This document shows, in pieces, positions 1 to 8,476 of a stretch of 26,745 nucleotides of DNA. The position numbers and the translations under genes are program-made. Within the stretch, counting starts at the first letter, position 1. Each line of letters begins with the position of its first letter. The notes under the pieces are model-generated. The model was not told the origin of the DNA. It was given only the letters and a program-made list of their open reading frames with translations, and did no database searches. Source of the stretch: Bacteroidales bacterium (GTDB lineage: Bacteria > Bacteroidota > Bacteroidia > Bacteroidales > F082); contig JAEEII010000291.1 in the NCBI GenBank assembly GCA_016281295.1, positions 1 to 26,745 on the forward strand, in the 5' to 3' direction.

Positions 1-453
1 GGGATGCAACCATCTGAACAGCCATTGGTTTGGCTTGAACGAGAAGACCTTCTTCAGAAACTTGTAACCTCGGTCGCCAGGGCCATAGCCGTCACCGTGA
101 ACCAAAAAGAACTTCTTGCCTTTCATCATCATTACTTCGGGTTCACGGTGAAGCTGGATGCCTATCTCTTCGTGGAGGTAGCCGAAACACCATAAGTCGT
201 GGTTGCCGATGAACAGATGGACAGGGATGCCCCTGTCGGTGAACTCGGCGAGTTTGCCTTGAATCCTGACGAACCCCTTGGGGATCACCGACTTGTACTC
301 GAACCAAAAGTCGAACAAGTCACCCATCAGAAACAATTCCTCACAGTCAGCCTTGATGGAGTCGAAAAACCGTAGTAGTTTCAGCTCGCGCTCGTGGCTT
401 TCTTCAAGGGTGGGGATGCCCAGATGGAAGTCGGTGACAAAATAAACGGCCAT
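1..453 (-). CDS. lpxH: UDP-2,3-diacylglucosamine diphosphatase, LpxH-like (partial, 3' end outside window)
   Basis: This is the first 151 codons of a metallophosphoesterase that runs off the window edge. The reading frame is open from the ATG at 453-451 to position 1. Visible family motifs in order are TDFHLG near residue 7 (metal-binding Asp and His), GDLFDFW near residue 44, GNHDLW near residue 83 and HGDG near residue 119. This set and order are typical of LpxH, which removes UMP from UDP-2,3-diacylglucosamine to give lipid X on the cytoplasmic side of the inner membrane in lipid A synthesis. The start overlaps the stop of the upstream phosphorylase gene by one base (TGATG), which fixes the start and suggests translational coupling. 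The lpxK gene two genes upstream in the same operon supports a lipid A role. Another metallophosphoesterase with similar motifs is possible but less likely. Confidence 0.85.
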   Translation of the reverse strand, partial: MAVYFVTDFHLGIPTLEESHERELKLLRFFDSIKADCEELFLMGDLFDFWFEYKSVIPKGFVRIQGKLAEFTDRGIPVHLFIGNHDLWCFGYLHEEIGIQLHREPEVMMMKGKKFFLVHGDGYGPGDRGYKFLKKVFSFKPNQWLFRWLHP

Positions 454-1289
454 CAGAACTGGATTTCGGCGCTGCGGCGGATGAGCTCGGTGATGAGCGT
501 GATGAGCTTGGGCTCAACGGCGTTCACCGCCTTGATGACCTCCTCGTGAGTGATGGTGACCGGATGGTTCATGCCATAGATGTTGCCCATGTCGGAGACG
601 ATGCTCAAGCCAAACACGGGAAGCTTACCTTGCCGCGCCACGATAACCTCAGGAGTGGTGGACATGCCGATGGTGTCGGCTCCGATGGTGCGGAAGTAAC
701 GGCACTCGGCAGGGGTTTCGTAGGTCGGCCCCGTGGTGGAGCAATAGACGCCGTGCTGCACCCAGATGTTCTTCTCCATGGCAATCTCGTCAGCCAACTT
801 GATCAAGCGTTTGTCGTAAGGCTCGCTCATGTCGGGGAAGCGCTCGCCGAAACGGTCGTCATGCGGTCCGATCAACGGGTTGGGCATGGCGTGGATCTGG
901 TCGGTGATAATCATGATGTCGCCCACCTGGAAATTCGGGTTGAGACCGCCGGCGGCATTGCTCAGGATAAGGAACTTGATACCCAGCATCATCATCAAAC
1001 GGATGGGGAAGACAACCACATCCATCGGATAGCCCTCATAATAGTGAAAACGGCCTTGCATGGCGATGACTTTACGCCCGGCGATGGTGCCAAACAACAA
1101 CTGTCCCTGGTGCCCTTTTACAGTGGAGACAGGGAAATTGGGGATTTCTGAATAGGGGAGGGCATATTCAACGGCAATGCCATTGGCCAAACCGCCTAAT
1201 CCGGAGCCTAACACAACGCCGACTTCAGGCTTGAACCCGCTGGTCTTCATGTTGATGTAATCAACAGTGGTGAGCATTTTTTCGTACAT
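453..1289 (-). CDS. Purine nucleoside phosphorylase (trimeric, PNP family 2)
   Basis: The 278-residue product has the normal length for trimeric purine nucleoside phosphorylase. This cytoplasmic enzyme cleaves purine (deoxy)ribonucleosides with phosphate to the base plus (deoxy)ribose-1-phosphate in salvage. Recognisable motifs are VLGSGLGG near residue 26 (phosphate loop), GRFHYYEGY near residue 79, SNAAGG near residue 109, GPTYETPAE near residue 187 and GMSTTPEV near residue 208. The ATG at 1289 gives a 29-base overlap with lpxK. A second ATG four codons later would shorten the overlap to 17 bases, and I cannot decide between them. The gene is enclosed by lpxK and lpxH in one operon. That is not a metabolic link I can explain, but such mixing is ordinary in bacterial operons. 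Confidence 0.92.
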   Translation of the reverse strand: MYEKMLTTVDYINMKTSGFKPEVGVVLGSGLGGLANGIAVEYALPYSEIPNFPVSTVKGHQGQLLFGTIAGRKVIAMQGRFHYYEGYPMDVVVFPIRLMMMLGIKFLILSNAAGGLNPNFQVGDIMIITDQIHAMPNPLIGPHDDRFGERFPDMSEPYDKRLIKLADEIAMEKNIWVQHGVYCSTTGPTYETPAECRYFRTIGADTIGMSTTPEVIVARQGKLPVFGLSIVSDMGNIYGMNHPVTITHEEVIKAVNAVEPKLITLITELIRRSAEIQF

Positions 1290-2316
1290 AACTCAATATT
1301 TCTTTGTTAAATCTTTCTTTTTCATCAATACATACATGGATCGGCGCAACGAAAAGCGGAACCGATTCAAAACTACAAAGATAAGGAGAATTTTTGATTC
1401 GAGCGTAATCTTTTTCGGTGGTGACGATGATTTTATGGTCTCCCTCAAGCTCATGATAGCGTTTCATGATGTGCTGAAGGTCTTTTTCCGTATAGGGATG
1501 ATGATCGGAATAGCTCAATGAATCAAAATGAAGGTACTTGTCTTTTACTTTGTCAATCAATGGATTAGGGTTTGCAATGCCAGAAAACAACAAGACGGCA
1601 TCCGCGTTTTTTAAATCCGTTACTTTGGCTGTATTGTTGACGGCTCTCAAAGGCTCATACTCCAGTGAAGAAAAAAACACCTTTTGATGGGGCAGGGGCT
1701 TCAGCTCTTTGATGATGCTCGATTTCTCTGTCTCATTCAGGTCATTCGGTGTCTTGCTCACCACGATGAGGTCGGCTCGTTTGGCTGCGGATCTCACATC
1801 ACGCAAGGTGCCTGCGGGAACCAAGAAATCGTTGGTGTATAGGTTTCCGTAGGTGGTCAGCAGGATGTTCAGGCCAGCGTTGATGTGTCTATGCTGGAAT
1901 GCGTCATCCAACAAGATGATTTCAGGTTTTTTGTCGCCTTGTTCCATGAGCAGATGGTTCACGCCCTCCACCCGGTCTTCGTCAACTGCCACGGTAATCT
2001 CGGGGTGCTTGACGTGGTAAAGCATAGGCTCGTCGCCCAAAATGGTTGCGTCGTCAGAGCCTTTAGCCAGTCTGAATCCTTTGGTCATTCTTCCGTAGCC
2101 ACGGCTGAGTACGGCGACTCGATATTCCTGGCAAAGCAGTTCGATGAGGTATTCCGTATGCGGGGTTTTGCCTGTCCCACCCAACGAGAGGTTGCCGACA
2201 CAAATCACAGGGATGTCGAATGCCTTCGATGGGAGGATGTTCCAATCGAAAAGCTTGTGTCTCAGCATCAAGAGACTTTGGTAGCACCACGCTATGGGGA
2301 GTAGAATCCTGTTCAT
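1261..2316 (-). CDS. lpxK: Tetraacyldisaccharide 4'-kinase (LpxK)
   Basis: LpxK phosphorylates the 4' position of the tetraacyldisaccharide-1-phosphate lipid A precursor at the inner membrane. The P-loop GNLSLGGTGKT lies at residues 41-51, after a hydrophobic N-terminal segment (residues 4-18) that anchors the protein to the membrane. The LLDDAFQHR motif typical of the family and a late TTEKDYARI motif are both present. The 351-residue length is normal. I chose the ATG at 2316. The open frame extends to a TTG at 2337, but that codon lies inside the -7 promoter element, so it cannot start the message from that promoter. It is the first gene of a three-gene operon with PNP and lpxH. Confidence 0.93.
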   Translation of the reverse strand: MNRILLPIAWCYQSLLMLRHKLFDWNILPSKAFDIPVICVGNLSLGGTGKTPHTEYLIELLCQEYRVAVLSRGYGRMTKGFRLAKGSDDATILGDEPMLYHVKHPEITVAVDEDRVEGVNHLLMEQGDKKPEIILLDDAFQHRHINAGLNILLTTYGNLYTNDFLVPAGTLRDVRSAAKRADLIVVSKTPNDLNETEKSSIIKELKPLPHQKVFFSSLEYEPLRAVNNTAKVTDLKNADAVLLFSGIANPNPLIDKVKDKYLHFDSLSYSDHHPYTEKDLQHIMKRYHELEGDHKIIVTTEKDYARIKNSPYLCSFESVPLFVAPIHVCIDEKERFNKEILSYVRKNAHHC

Positions 2317-2334
2317 GAAATGAATAACGACATG

Positions 2335-2367
2335 CAAAATTATTTATTATTAGATTCTGTTGACAAA
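2335..2367 (-). promoter_or_regulatory. Bacteroidota-type promoter for the lpxK operon
   Basis: Reading the minus strand, TTTG at 2367-2364 is followed after 21 bases by TAATTTTG at 2342-2335. This matches the Bacteroidota consensus of a -33 TTTG and a -7 TAnnTTTG. The expected transcript start is about 12 bases before the lpxK ATG. Confidence 0.55.
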
Positions 2368-2374
2368 AAAATCG

Positions 2375-2382
2375 TATCATTG
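2375..2382 (+). promoter_or_regulatory. Possible -7 element for the Nif3-like gene
   Basis: TATCATTG is one mismatch from TAnnTTTG and sits 20 bases before the ATG at 2402. No TTTG is at the proper distance upstream, so the call is weak. It would be divergent with the lpxK promoter. Confidence 0.3.
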
Positions 2383-2401
2383 CACCTCAAAAACGTTTTT
2401 T

Positions 2402-3196
2402 ATGAAAGTAAAAGAAATCATGAGCTGCATCACGGAAATCGCCCCGTTGCAATGGCAAGAGAATTACGACAATGCGGGTCTTCAAGTCGGTGATGTGAAT
2501 GCTGAAACACACAAAGCACTTATTGCCTTGGATGTGACCGAGGCCCTGGTGGATGAGGCCATAAAGAAATCTTGTGACCTTATCGTTAGTCACCATCCGT
2601 TGATTTTCAAAGGTTTGAAACATCTTACCCCCGCTACCGACATTGAACGCGCAGTGATGAAGGCAGTGAAAAACGATATCGCGATTGTTTCTATGCACAC
2701 GAACCTCGACAACAGCTATCTCGGGGTGAGCCGTGTGTTGGCGGAGCGTCTTGGACTTAAAAACCTCCGTCTTCTCCAACCCTCGTCTTGCGAGCCGGAA
2801 CAATGCGGTGCCGGTATGATCGGTGAATTCGAGACACCCATGGAAGAGATGGATTTCCTGTGCTTGGTGGCTCAACGTATCGGGTCACCCTGCCTGCGTC
2901 ATTCCGCATTGCGTGGATGCAAGGTCAAGACCGTCGGGCTCTGTGGCGGTTCCGGAAGCCCTTTTATCGCCGATGCGGTGCGTAATCATGTCGATGCTTA
3001 TCTTACTGCTGACATCAAATACCATGATTTCTTCGCTCCCGATGGCATCCTGTTGGTGGATGGAGGGCATTTTGAAACAGAACAATTTACGAAAGTATTA
3101 ATAAAGGAGTTAATTCAGAAAAAATTTCCTAACTTTGCAGCCGAAATTGCCGAGACCAACACCAACTCGGTTCATTATTTTTGCAATAACAACTAG
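2402..3196 (+). CDS. Nif3-like dinuclear metal centre hexameric protein (short form)
   Basis: The 264-residue protein belongs to the Nif3/YbgI/DUF34 family, hexameric rings with a two-metal site and no firmly established substrate (related proteins are annotated as GTP cyclohydrolase 1 type 2 homologues). Metal-ligand signatures are visible: IVSHHPLIF near residue 62, HTNLDN near residue 99, and the C-terminal DGGHFETE near residue 220. Several longer Firmicute and Bacteroidota homologues (about 365 residues) carry a PII-like insert in the middle. This one lacks it. I chose the ATG at 2402, because the frame extends upstream only to a TTG (2360) and reading from there adds residues without family character. 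The zinc-ribbon gene follows after 8 bases in the same operon, a pairing seen repeatedly in Bacteroidota. Confidence 0.9.
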   Translation: MKVKEIMSCITEIAPLQWQENYDNAGLQVGDVNAETHKALIALDVTEALVDEAIKKSCDLIVSHHPLIFKGLKHLTPATDIERAVMKAVKNDIAIVSMHTNLDNSYLGVSRVLAERLGLKNLRLLQPSSCEPEQCGAGMIGEFETPMEEMDFLCLVAQRIGSPCLRHSALRGCKVKTVGLCGGSGSPFIADAVRNHVDAYLTADIKYHDFFAPDGILLVDGGHFETEQFTKVLIKELIQKKFPNFAAEIAETNTNSVHYFCNNN

Positions 3197-3204
3197 AATA
3201 TATC

Positions 3205-3990
3205 ATGGCAGAGAAAGAAGTCAAGAACAATGTGACCGCCGAAGAACAGGTGGAGGTCAGCATCGAAAAGAAGTTGGAGGCCCTATATACCCTTCAACAG
3301 GTGGACTCCAAGATTGACAAGATCAGAGCTTACCGTGGCGAGCTCCCTCTCGAAGTCCAGGATTTGGAAGATGAGGTGGCTGGATTGGAGACCCGTATCA
3401 AGAATTTCCAGGAGGAGACGAAAAAACACGCGACGGACATCACCAACTACAAGATTAAAATCAAAGAAGCTGAGGCCCTGATTAAGAAATATGAGGATCA
3501 GCAAAACAACGTGCGTAACAACCGCGAATATGATTCGCTGAGTAAAGAGATTGAATATCAGCAACTTGATATTCAACTCAGTGAGAAACGTATCAGGGAA
3601 GCAAACGCTAAGTCAGAAGATATCGCTGTCAAGATTGCCAATGCCCAACAGCGCCTTGAAGAAAGGAAGAGCGACCTCAACGTGAAGAAAGAGGAACTTC
3701 AGTCGATTATTGAAGACACTCAGAAAGAAGAGGAAGCCCTGTTGCAACGCTCCAGCGAATGCGAGAGCCTCATCGAAGACCGTCTGTTGGTGGCCTATAA
3801 ACGTATCCGCAAAAACGCGCGTAACGGTCTTGCCGTCGTCGGTATTGCCCGTGATGCTTGCGGTGGCTGCTTCAACAAAATCCCTCCGCAACATCAACTC
3901 GACATCTGCACGCATAAGAAGATTATCGTCTGCGAGTATTGCGGTCGTATCTTGGTGGATAAGGACATCATCGCCCGTTATCAGGAGTGA
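3205..3990 (+). CDS. Coiled-coil C4-type zinc-ribbon protein
   Basis: The 261-residue protein has two parts. Residues 25-185 are a long, charged helical coiled coil rich in Glu, Lys and Gln. Residues 215-261 form a zinc ribbon with Cys219/Cys222 and Cys243/Cys246 as likely ligands, and Cys235 lies between them. This architecture matches the family annotated as C4-type zinc ribbon domain proteins, related to chlamydial CdsZ, and often described as possibly nucleic acid binding. The biochemical role is unproven. It lies 8 bases after the Nif3-like gene and ends just before a strong terminator, so the two form a two-gene operon. Confidence 0.85.
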   Translation: MAEKEVKNNVTAEEQVEVSIEKKLEALYTLQQVDSKIDKIRAYRGELPLEVQDLEDEVAGLETRIKNFQEETKKHATDITNYKIKIKEAEALIKKYEDQQNNVRNNREYDSLSKEIEYQQLDIQLSEKRIREANAKSEDIAVKIANAQQRLEERKSDLNVKKEELQSIIEDTQKEEEALLQRSSECESLIEDRLLVAYKRIRKNARNGLAVVGIARDACGGCFNKIPPQHQLDICTHKKIIVCEYCGRILVDKDIIARYQE

Positions 3991-4010
3991 TAAAAGCGTT
4001 CTGAAAAGAA

Positions 4011-4039
4011 AAAGGCTGCCTTGAAAGCAGCCTTTTTTT
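4011..4039. terminator. Bidirectional rho-independent terminator
   Basis: AAAGGCTGC (4011-4019) pairs with GCAGCCTTT (4027-4035) around a 7-base loop. A run of seven T follows on the plus strand and an A run precedes it. It lies between the convergent zinc-ribbon (+) and porin (-) genes and can serve both, although on the minus side it begins right at the end of the porin gene. Confidence 0.85.
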
Positions 4040-5537
4040 ATAACTTGATTTTCATGGTGGCCACCAGTTTGTTTCTCCAGTGATGCTGGCTGACTGGAGA
4101 AACGATGTTCTCGTCGTTGACATAATACGGGTAGGGAGTGAATGTCGAGCTTGACTCGCTGATCTCGTAGGCGAAGTCCCAATAGATGTTGCTCAAAGAG
4201 ACATATCCGATGCCCAAGGCCAGTTTCTTGATGCTTTTGTCGCGGTTCCCGAACCCGTAAGGACTACCATAGTAAGCCACACCTCCGCGCACATAATAAT
4301 GCCTCATCCGCCATTCGGAACCCAGTCTCACATTGAAGGTGGGCTTTAAAACAGCACCGATTTCCTCGTTGGTGTTGTCGAAGCTGTCGTTTTTTTTCAG
4401 TCTTGCTTTCCCGTAGTTCAAATAGTCAAAGTCGGCGGTGATCATGCCCCTCTGACCGAAGATGAAAGCCGCGCTTCCTGTATAGGTGGCAGGGGTGATG
4501 CAGGTGTAGGTGTTGTCCAAGGTGGGGGAGAAGTACGGACCGTTTTCACCATTACTTGTCAAAGTGGCAGAGGTGGCGGTTGACCAGGTCTCTTCAAACC
4601 TATAAAAGGTCTTGGTGCGGGCTGCTATGCCGAAACGCAGCCAACGGAATGGTGCATAGAGGAGACCCAGTTTTAGGTTGAGGCCCCAGGCGTCGTCTTG
4701 AAGGTCTTCTGAGAAAGACCATTCGGTGAAGGTGTTCTGGGGGTTATGGGGATTCTCGGGCGTTTCCGTATAGGTTCGTGTGCTGGTGCGTTTGAGGTGG
4801 GTAACACCAAAACTGGTTCCGACATAAAAACAATCCATGATGTTGGCGCTGGTGGCAAAGGTCCACTCTTCGGTGCGGCCTTTGGATTCCAGGACGTCTT
4901 TTTGAAAAACGTGTCCTTGTGGGATGGGGCTGTCGAAGTAATATCCGGTGGAATCCTGGAAACGGTCGATAAGATAGGTCTGCCATGCGGGGTGCAGCCG
5001 GTAGGGGTCGTAGTTTTTCAAATACTCGCCAGGGTCTTGTGTCCCGTCGTATAATTCATCAATACCATCAATTTCTTGAAGATAGGAGTCAACCATGGAA
5101 CTGCTGGGATTAAGGCCTTGTGCGGATGACCGGATGCTGTGGTCGTTGGTGCGGGTGAGGGCGATGGAGAACTGAAGGAACCGCAATGGCTTGTAGTTGC
5201 TGCATTCGGTGGCGATGACGTAGCCGAAGTTGGGTATGGACACATTGGTCCTGCCGGCAAGGTGTCTGTTATCGTAATAGTCGGTTTTGACCAGGACGTG
5301 TTGCAAGCCTGTGGTGAAGGTCATCTCGCTGTTGCGGTATAACCCGAGACCAGCGGGGTTGATATAGGCGGCAGTGACATCACCGCCCATGGCTCCAGTA
5401 GCACTGCCCATAGCCATGTTTCTTCCGGTGCCTTCGTAGGCTGATTGAGAATAAAGAACTGCATCCCCCACGCCTTGGCCCAATAGATTGATGGAGAGGA
5501 GAAGCAGCAGTATAGTCAGTGGTGATGAGATTCTCAT
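4038..5537 (-). CDS. OmpP1/FadL-family outer membrane beta-barrel protein
   Basis: The 499-residue protein begins with a signal peptide (hydrophobic residues 7-20). It then has AMGSATGAMGGDVTAAYINPAGLG (about residues 41-65). Early 'N-P-A-G-L' after a GG turn is the hallmark of the FadL/TodX/OmpP1 transport family, whose N-terminus plugs the barrel. The rest is rich in alternating aromatic beta strands and ends in an aromatic/hydrophobic strand (ATMKIKL). Members carry hydrophobic compounds across the outer membrane. The substrate here cannot be told. Bacteroidota homologues are often annotated simply as 'outer membrane protein transport protein'. The ATG at 5537 directly precedes the signal peptide. 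Confidence 0.82.
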   Translation of the reverse strand: MRISSPLTILLLLLSINLLGQGVGDAVLYSQSAYEGTGRNMAMGSATGAMGGDVTAAYINPAGLGLYRNSEMTFTTGLQHVLVKTDYYDNRHLAGRTNVSIPNFGYVIATECSNYKPLRFLQFSIALTRTNDHSIRSSAQGLNPSSSMVDSYLQEIDGIDELYDGTQDPGEYLKNYDPYRLHPAWQTYLIDRFQDSTGYYFDSPIPQGHVFQKDVLESKGRTEEWTFATSANIMDCFYVGTSFGVTHLKRTSTRTYTETPENPHNPQNTFTEWSFSEDLQDDAWGLNLKLGLLYAPFRWLRFGIAARTKTFYRFEETWSTATSATLTSNGENGPYFSPTLDNTYTCITPATYTGSAAFIFGQRGMITADFDYLNYGKARLKKNDSFDNTNEEIGAVLKPTFNVRLGSEWRMRHYYVRGGVAYYGSPYGFGNRDKSIKKLALGIGYVSLSNIYWDFAYEISESSSTFTPYPYYVNDENIVSPVSQHHWRNKLVATMKIKL

Positions 5538-5560
5538 AATTGATTCATCATTAATATAAA

Positions 5561-5597
5561 GAAAGGACTTTCTTTGGCTTGCAAAGATAGTCCTTTC
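5561..5597 (-). terminator. Hairpin that may end the upstream lipoprotein gene
   Basis: GAAAGGACT (5561-5569) pairs with AGTCCTTTC (5589-5597). After a small internal mismatch, CTTTG pairs with CAAAG around a 5-base loop. On the minus strand it is followed by TTTATATT, a weak T tract. It lies 38 bases after the lipoprotein stop codon and contains the -7 element of the porin promoter. Confidence 0.45.
5582..5589 (-). promoter_or_regulatory. -7 promoter element for the OmpP1/FadL gene
   Basis: TATCTTTG on the minus strand is a perfect TAnnTTTG match. It lies about 45 bases upstream of the porin ATG. I see no TTTG at the -33 position. The element falls inside the hairpin at 5561-5597. Confidence 0.45.
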
Positions 5598-5634
5598 TGA
5601 TAATATGGAGTGGTTTAAGAATTCTTTTTATTGA

Positions 5635-6918
5635 TTAACGTCTTCCACCGCTTCTGCCGCCACCTCCGCTGGAGCTTCTGCCGCCACCGCTGGAGCTGCT
5701 TCTTCCACCACCGCTGCTGTGGCTGCTGCTGGAGCTGCTTCTGCCGCCACTGTAGCTGCTGGAGCTGCTTCTGCTGCTGGAACTACCTCTCGAAGTGTTG
5801 CCGTAGCTGGAAGATCCTCTTGAGCTGTTCCTGTTGTAGGTGCTGGTGCCGGAGGGTCTGCTGCTTGAGGATGAGCTGCTGTTGGGACGCACATATTCAG
5901 AGCTGGAACGTGATGGACGGCTGGTGTTGGGTGAGGTGTAGGTCTTGCGTCCGGTGGTGCTTGGACGTGTGGAGGCGTCAGGTCTTGTCGTGGTATTGCT
6001 GGGACGGTTGCTGACGGTAGGACGGTTGGCCGTGCTGGGTCTTGTGGAGGATGGACGTGAGGCGGTCGCGGGTCTTGCGCTGCTTCCGTTGACAGAAGGT
6101 CTTACGCTGCTTCCGTTGACAGAGGGTCTTACGCTACTTCCGTTGACAGTGGGTCGAGTAGTGGCGCCGGCACCGGTGTTTCTTGGATTGTTGACGCTCG
6201 CAGCACGTGAACTCAGTGAACCAGGAGTGTTGTTGCGGCGTACGCTTGCCACGTATTGATTGAAATCGTTGTGGTGGTTGCCATTCCAGTGGCCATCCCC
6301 ATAGTGGTGGTGGTGATGGTGGTGGTGGTGATAGGGGTGGTACCAGTAGGAGTCATACCAGGTCCAATGATAACCGTACCAGTAGTAGGGACGGTACCAG
6401 TAGCTGTAGTAGGGATATCCGAATCCGATATACCATCCTGGGGTGTAATAGTAATCGTAGTAATAAGAGCGGTAGGGATAGAAGCCCCAGTCCCAGGGGT
6501 CATTGTCCACATAAATATAGGTGTTGCCGCCACCGCTGGTGTAATAGTCATCGTAATAGTCCATGGAGCTGGAGGCCTGGGTGCCGAAACGCTTGATACG
6601 GGCGGCAAAGTCGGCATCATAGTAAGTCTCGGTGGTGGTGTACACCACGCCGTTGGTGTCGGTCACGGTCTCAGTGGTCTTGTACACGGGTTCGACATTG
6701 GCTTCGAAGTTCTGGTTGTCGGTGTAATACGCTTGGTAGTTGTACTCGCCGCTGGTGGCCTTCGGGCTGACAGTGCCGCTGTTGCTCGCGGTGTACTGGC
6801 TCTGCGGATTATTATAAGGTGAATAATACGTGTCATCGTAGGCCATTCTTTTGTTGGATGAGCAGCCGACGAAGACCAGGGCCGCTAAGAAGAAGGTGAT
6901 AAATCGTTGTGCTTTCAT
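5635..6918 (-). CDS. Lipoprotein of unknown function with Tyr/Trp-rich, poly-His and Ser/Arg-rich regions
   Basis: I do not recognise a family. The 427-residue product starts with a lipoprotein signal ending in VFVGC (Cys19), so it is probably anchored in the outer membrane. Residues 20-130 are Tyr/Thr/Asn-rich. About residues 135-200 are extremely rich in Tyr, Trp and Pro. Next comes a run of nine His flanked by more His. From about 235 the chain is Ser/Arg/Pro/Thr-rich with three NGSSxRP repeats, ending in Gly/Ser/Arg stretches and the last residues GRR. The frame is open throughout and carries a proper signal, so it is real rather than noise. The His cluster could bind divalent metal and the basic tail could bind polyanions, but both are guesses. 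A possible terminator follows at 5561-5597. Confidence 0.75.
   Translation of the reverse strand: MKAQRFITFFLAALVFVGCSSNKRMAYDDTYYSPYNNPQSQYTASNSGTVSPKATSGEYNYQAYYTDNQNFEANVEPVYKTTETVTDTNGVVYTTTETYYDADFAARIKRFGTQASSSMDYYDDYYTSGGGNTYIYVDNDPWDWGFYPYRSYYYDYYYTPGWYIGFGYPYYSYWYRPYYWYGYHWTWYDSYWYHPYHHHHHHHHHYGDGHWNGNHHNDFNQYVASVRRNNTPGSLSSRAASVNNPRNTGAGATTRPTVNGSSVRPSVNGSSVRPSVNGSSARPATASRPSSTRPSTANRPTVSNRPSNTTTRPDASTRPSTTGRKTYTSPNTSRPSRSSSEYVRPNSSSSSSSRPSGTSTYNRNSSRGSSSYGNTSRGSSSSRSSSSSYSGGRSSSSSSHSSGGGRSSSSGGGRSSSGGGGRSGGRR
6071..6151 (-). repeat. Three 27-bp tandem repeats within the lipoprotein gene
   Basis: Units begin at 6071, 6098 and 6125 with GGTCTTGCGCT or GGTCTTACGCT followed by CTTCCGTTGACAG-type sequence. 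They encode the nine-residue repeat NGSSVRPSV with small changes. The period of 27 preserves the frame. Confidence 0.85.
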
Positions 6919-6949
6919 TTTATTTATGTTTTTTATTGTATTATTTTTC

Positions 6950-6957
6950 TAATTTTG
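6950..6957 (+). promoter_or_regulatory. -7 promoter element for proS
   Basis: TAATTTTG is a perfect TAnnTTTG match, 44 bases before the proS ATG. A -33 TTTG is not evident. Confidence 0.45.
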
Positions 6958-7001
6958 CAGTCGCAAACAAACCCAAGAAATTATACAAATATTATACCAA
7001 G

Positions 7002-8474
7002 ATGGCAAAAGAACTAACGACTCGCTCAGAAAATTATTCACAATGGTATAACGACTTAGTTGTGAAGGCTGATTTAGCGGAACAGTCCGCTGTCAGAGGA
7101 TGTATGGTGATCAAACCTTACGGTTACGCAATATGGGAGTTCATGCATGACGCGTTGGACAAAATGTTCAAGGATACGGGTCATGTGAACGCGTATTTCC
7201 CTTTGTTTATCCCGAAGAGTTTCTTCAGCCGTGAGGCGGACCATGTGGAGGGTTTCGCCAAAGAATGTGCGGTGGTGACGCATCACCGTTTGATGAACGA
7301 CCCGAATGGCAATGGCGTGGTTGTGGATCCTTCCGCCAAATTGGAAGAGGAACTCATCGTACGTCCCACATCCGAGACCATTATTTGGGATACCTATCGT
7401 AACTGGGTCAAGAGTTATCGCGACCTTCCGATCTTGTGCAACCAATGGGCCAACGTGGTTCGTTGGGAGATGCGCACCCGTCTATTCTTGCGTACCGCTG
7501 AATTTCTTTGGCAGGAAGGTCACACCGCTCATGCCACGATGGAAGAGGCTGAGATTGAGGCCAAGAAGATGCTGGGTGTTTACACCGAGTTTGCTGAGAA
7601 ATGGCTGGCCATCCCGGTGTATCAGGGGGTGAAATCGGCTAACGAACGTTTTGCTGGCGCCTTGAACACTTATTGCATTGAGGCCATGATGCAGGATGGA
7701 AAAGCTTTGCAGGCTGGCACTTCGCATTTCTTGGGACAGAACTTCGCCAAGGCTTTCGATGTGAAGTTCCTGAACAAAGAAAACAAACTGGAATATGTAT
7801 GGGCTACCTCTTGGGGCGTCTCCACCCGCCTGATGGGTGCGTTGATCATGTCGCACTCTGATGACGATGGCTTGGTGCTGCCTCCCAAGATTGCTCCCAT
7901 CCAGGTGGTGATTGTTCCGATTTATAAAAATGATGAGGAGAAGGCCTTGACTTTCGCTCGTTGCGAGGAGATGAAACAGCAGTTGATCGCTGCCGGCCTG
8001 CGTGTGAAGTTTGACGACCGTGACACGCAGAAACCTGGATTCAAGTTCCATGAGTGGGAGCTGAAAGGCGTTCCGGTACGCCTCGTCGTCGGTCCTCGCG
8101 ATGTCAAAGAAGGCACCGTGGAGCTGGCTCGCCGCGACACGATGACTAAGGAATCCGCCTCCTACGAGGGCATTGCAGAACATGTGGTGGCTTTGATGGA
8201 TGTGATTCAGGGCAACCTCTATCAGAAAGCCCTCAAATATAGAAACGACAACACCATTGATGTCAACACCTGGGATGAGTTCAAGGCTCAGATTGAGAAG
8301 GGTGGCTTTGTCCACGCTTTCTGGGATGGAACCACCGAAACGGAGTTGAAGATCAAGGAAGAGACCAAGGCAACGCTGCGTTTCATCCCGCTGGATGTAA
8401 AAGAAGAGGAGGGCGTGGATGTCTATTCAGGCAAACCCGCCAAGATGCGCGTTTATTTTGCTAAGGCTTATTGA
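7002..8474 (+). CDS. proS: Prolyl-tRNA synthetase, archaeal/eukaryotic-type (ProS type 3)
   Basis: This class II synthetase charges tRNA-Pro with proline. The 490-residue length and the lack of the long editing insertion seen in bacterial-type ProS place it in the short archaeal/eukaryotic-like group, common in Bacteroidota. Motif 2 is seen in RPTSETIIW and [31 protein letters not shown] (about residues 120-170). Motif 3 is in the [28 protein letters not shown] stretch (about residues 270-300). The anticodon-binding domain follows from [10 protein letters not shown] chose the ATG at 7002 (MAKELTTR). The frame extends to a GTG at 6909, but that lies upstream of the -7 element. It converges with the GIN-domain gene with only 2 bases between stop codons. 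Confidence 0.96.
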   Translation: MAKELTTRSENYSQWYNDLVVKADLAEQSAVRGCMVIKPYGYAIWEFMHDALDKMFKDTGHVNAYFPLFIPKSFFSREADHVEGFAKECAVVTHHRLMNDPNGNGVVVDPSAKLEEELIVRPTSETIIWDTYRNWVKSYRDLPILCNQWANVVRWEMRTRLFLRTAEFLWQEGHTAHATMEEAEIEAKKMLGVYTEFAEKWLAIPVYQGVKSANERFAGALNTYCIEAMMQDGKALQAGTSHFLGQNFAKAFDVKFLNKENKLEYVWATSWGVSTRLMGALIMSHSDDDGLVLPPKIAPIQVVIVPIYKNDEEKALTFARCEEMKQQLIAAGLRVKFDDRDTQKPGFKFHEWELKGVPVRLVVGPRDVKEGTVELARRDTMTKESASYEGIAEHVVALMDVIQGNLYQKALKYRNDNTIDVNTWDEFKAQIEKGGFVHAFWDGTTETELKIKEETKATLRFIPLDVKEEEGVDVYSGKPAKMRVYFAKAY

Positions 8475-8476
8475 TC

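Noticed and set aside
6256..6822. Long Val/Ile-rich frame opposite the Tyr-rich lipoprotein
   Set aside because: It is the complement of TAC/CAC-rich codons, giving runs of Val. It has no signal, motif or start context, whereas the minus-strand frame has a clean lipoprotein signal.
7482..8315. 277-codon minus-strand frame inside proS
   Set aside because: It is an antisense shadow of a strongly conserved synthetase.
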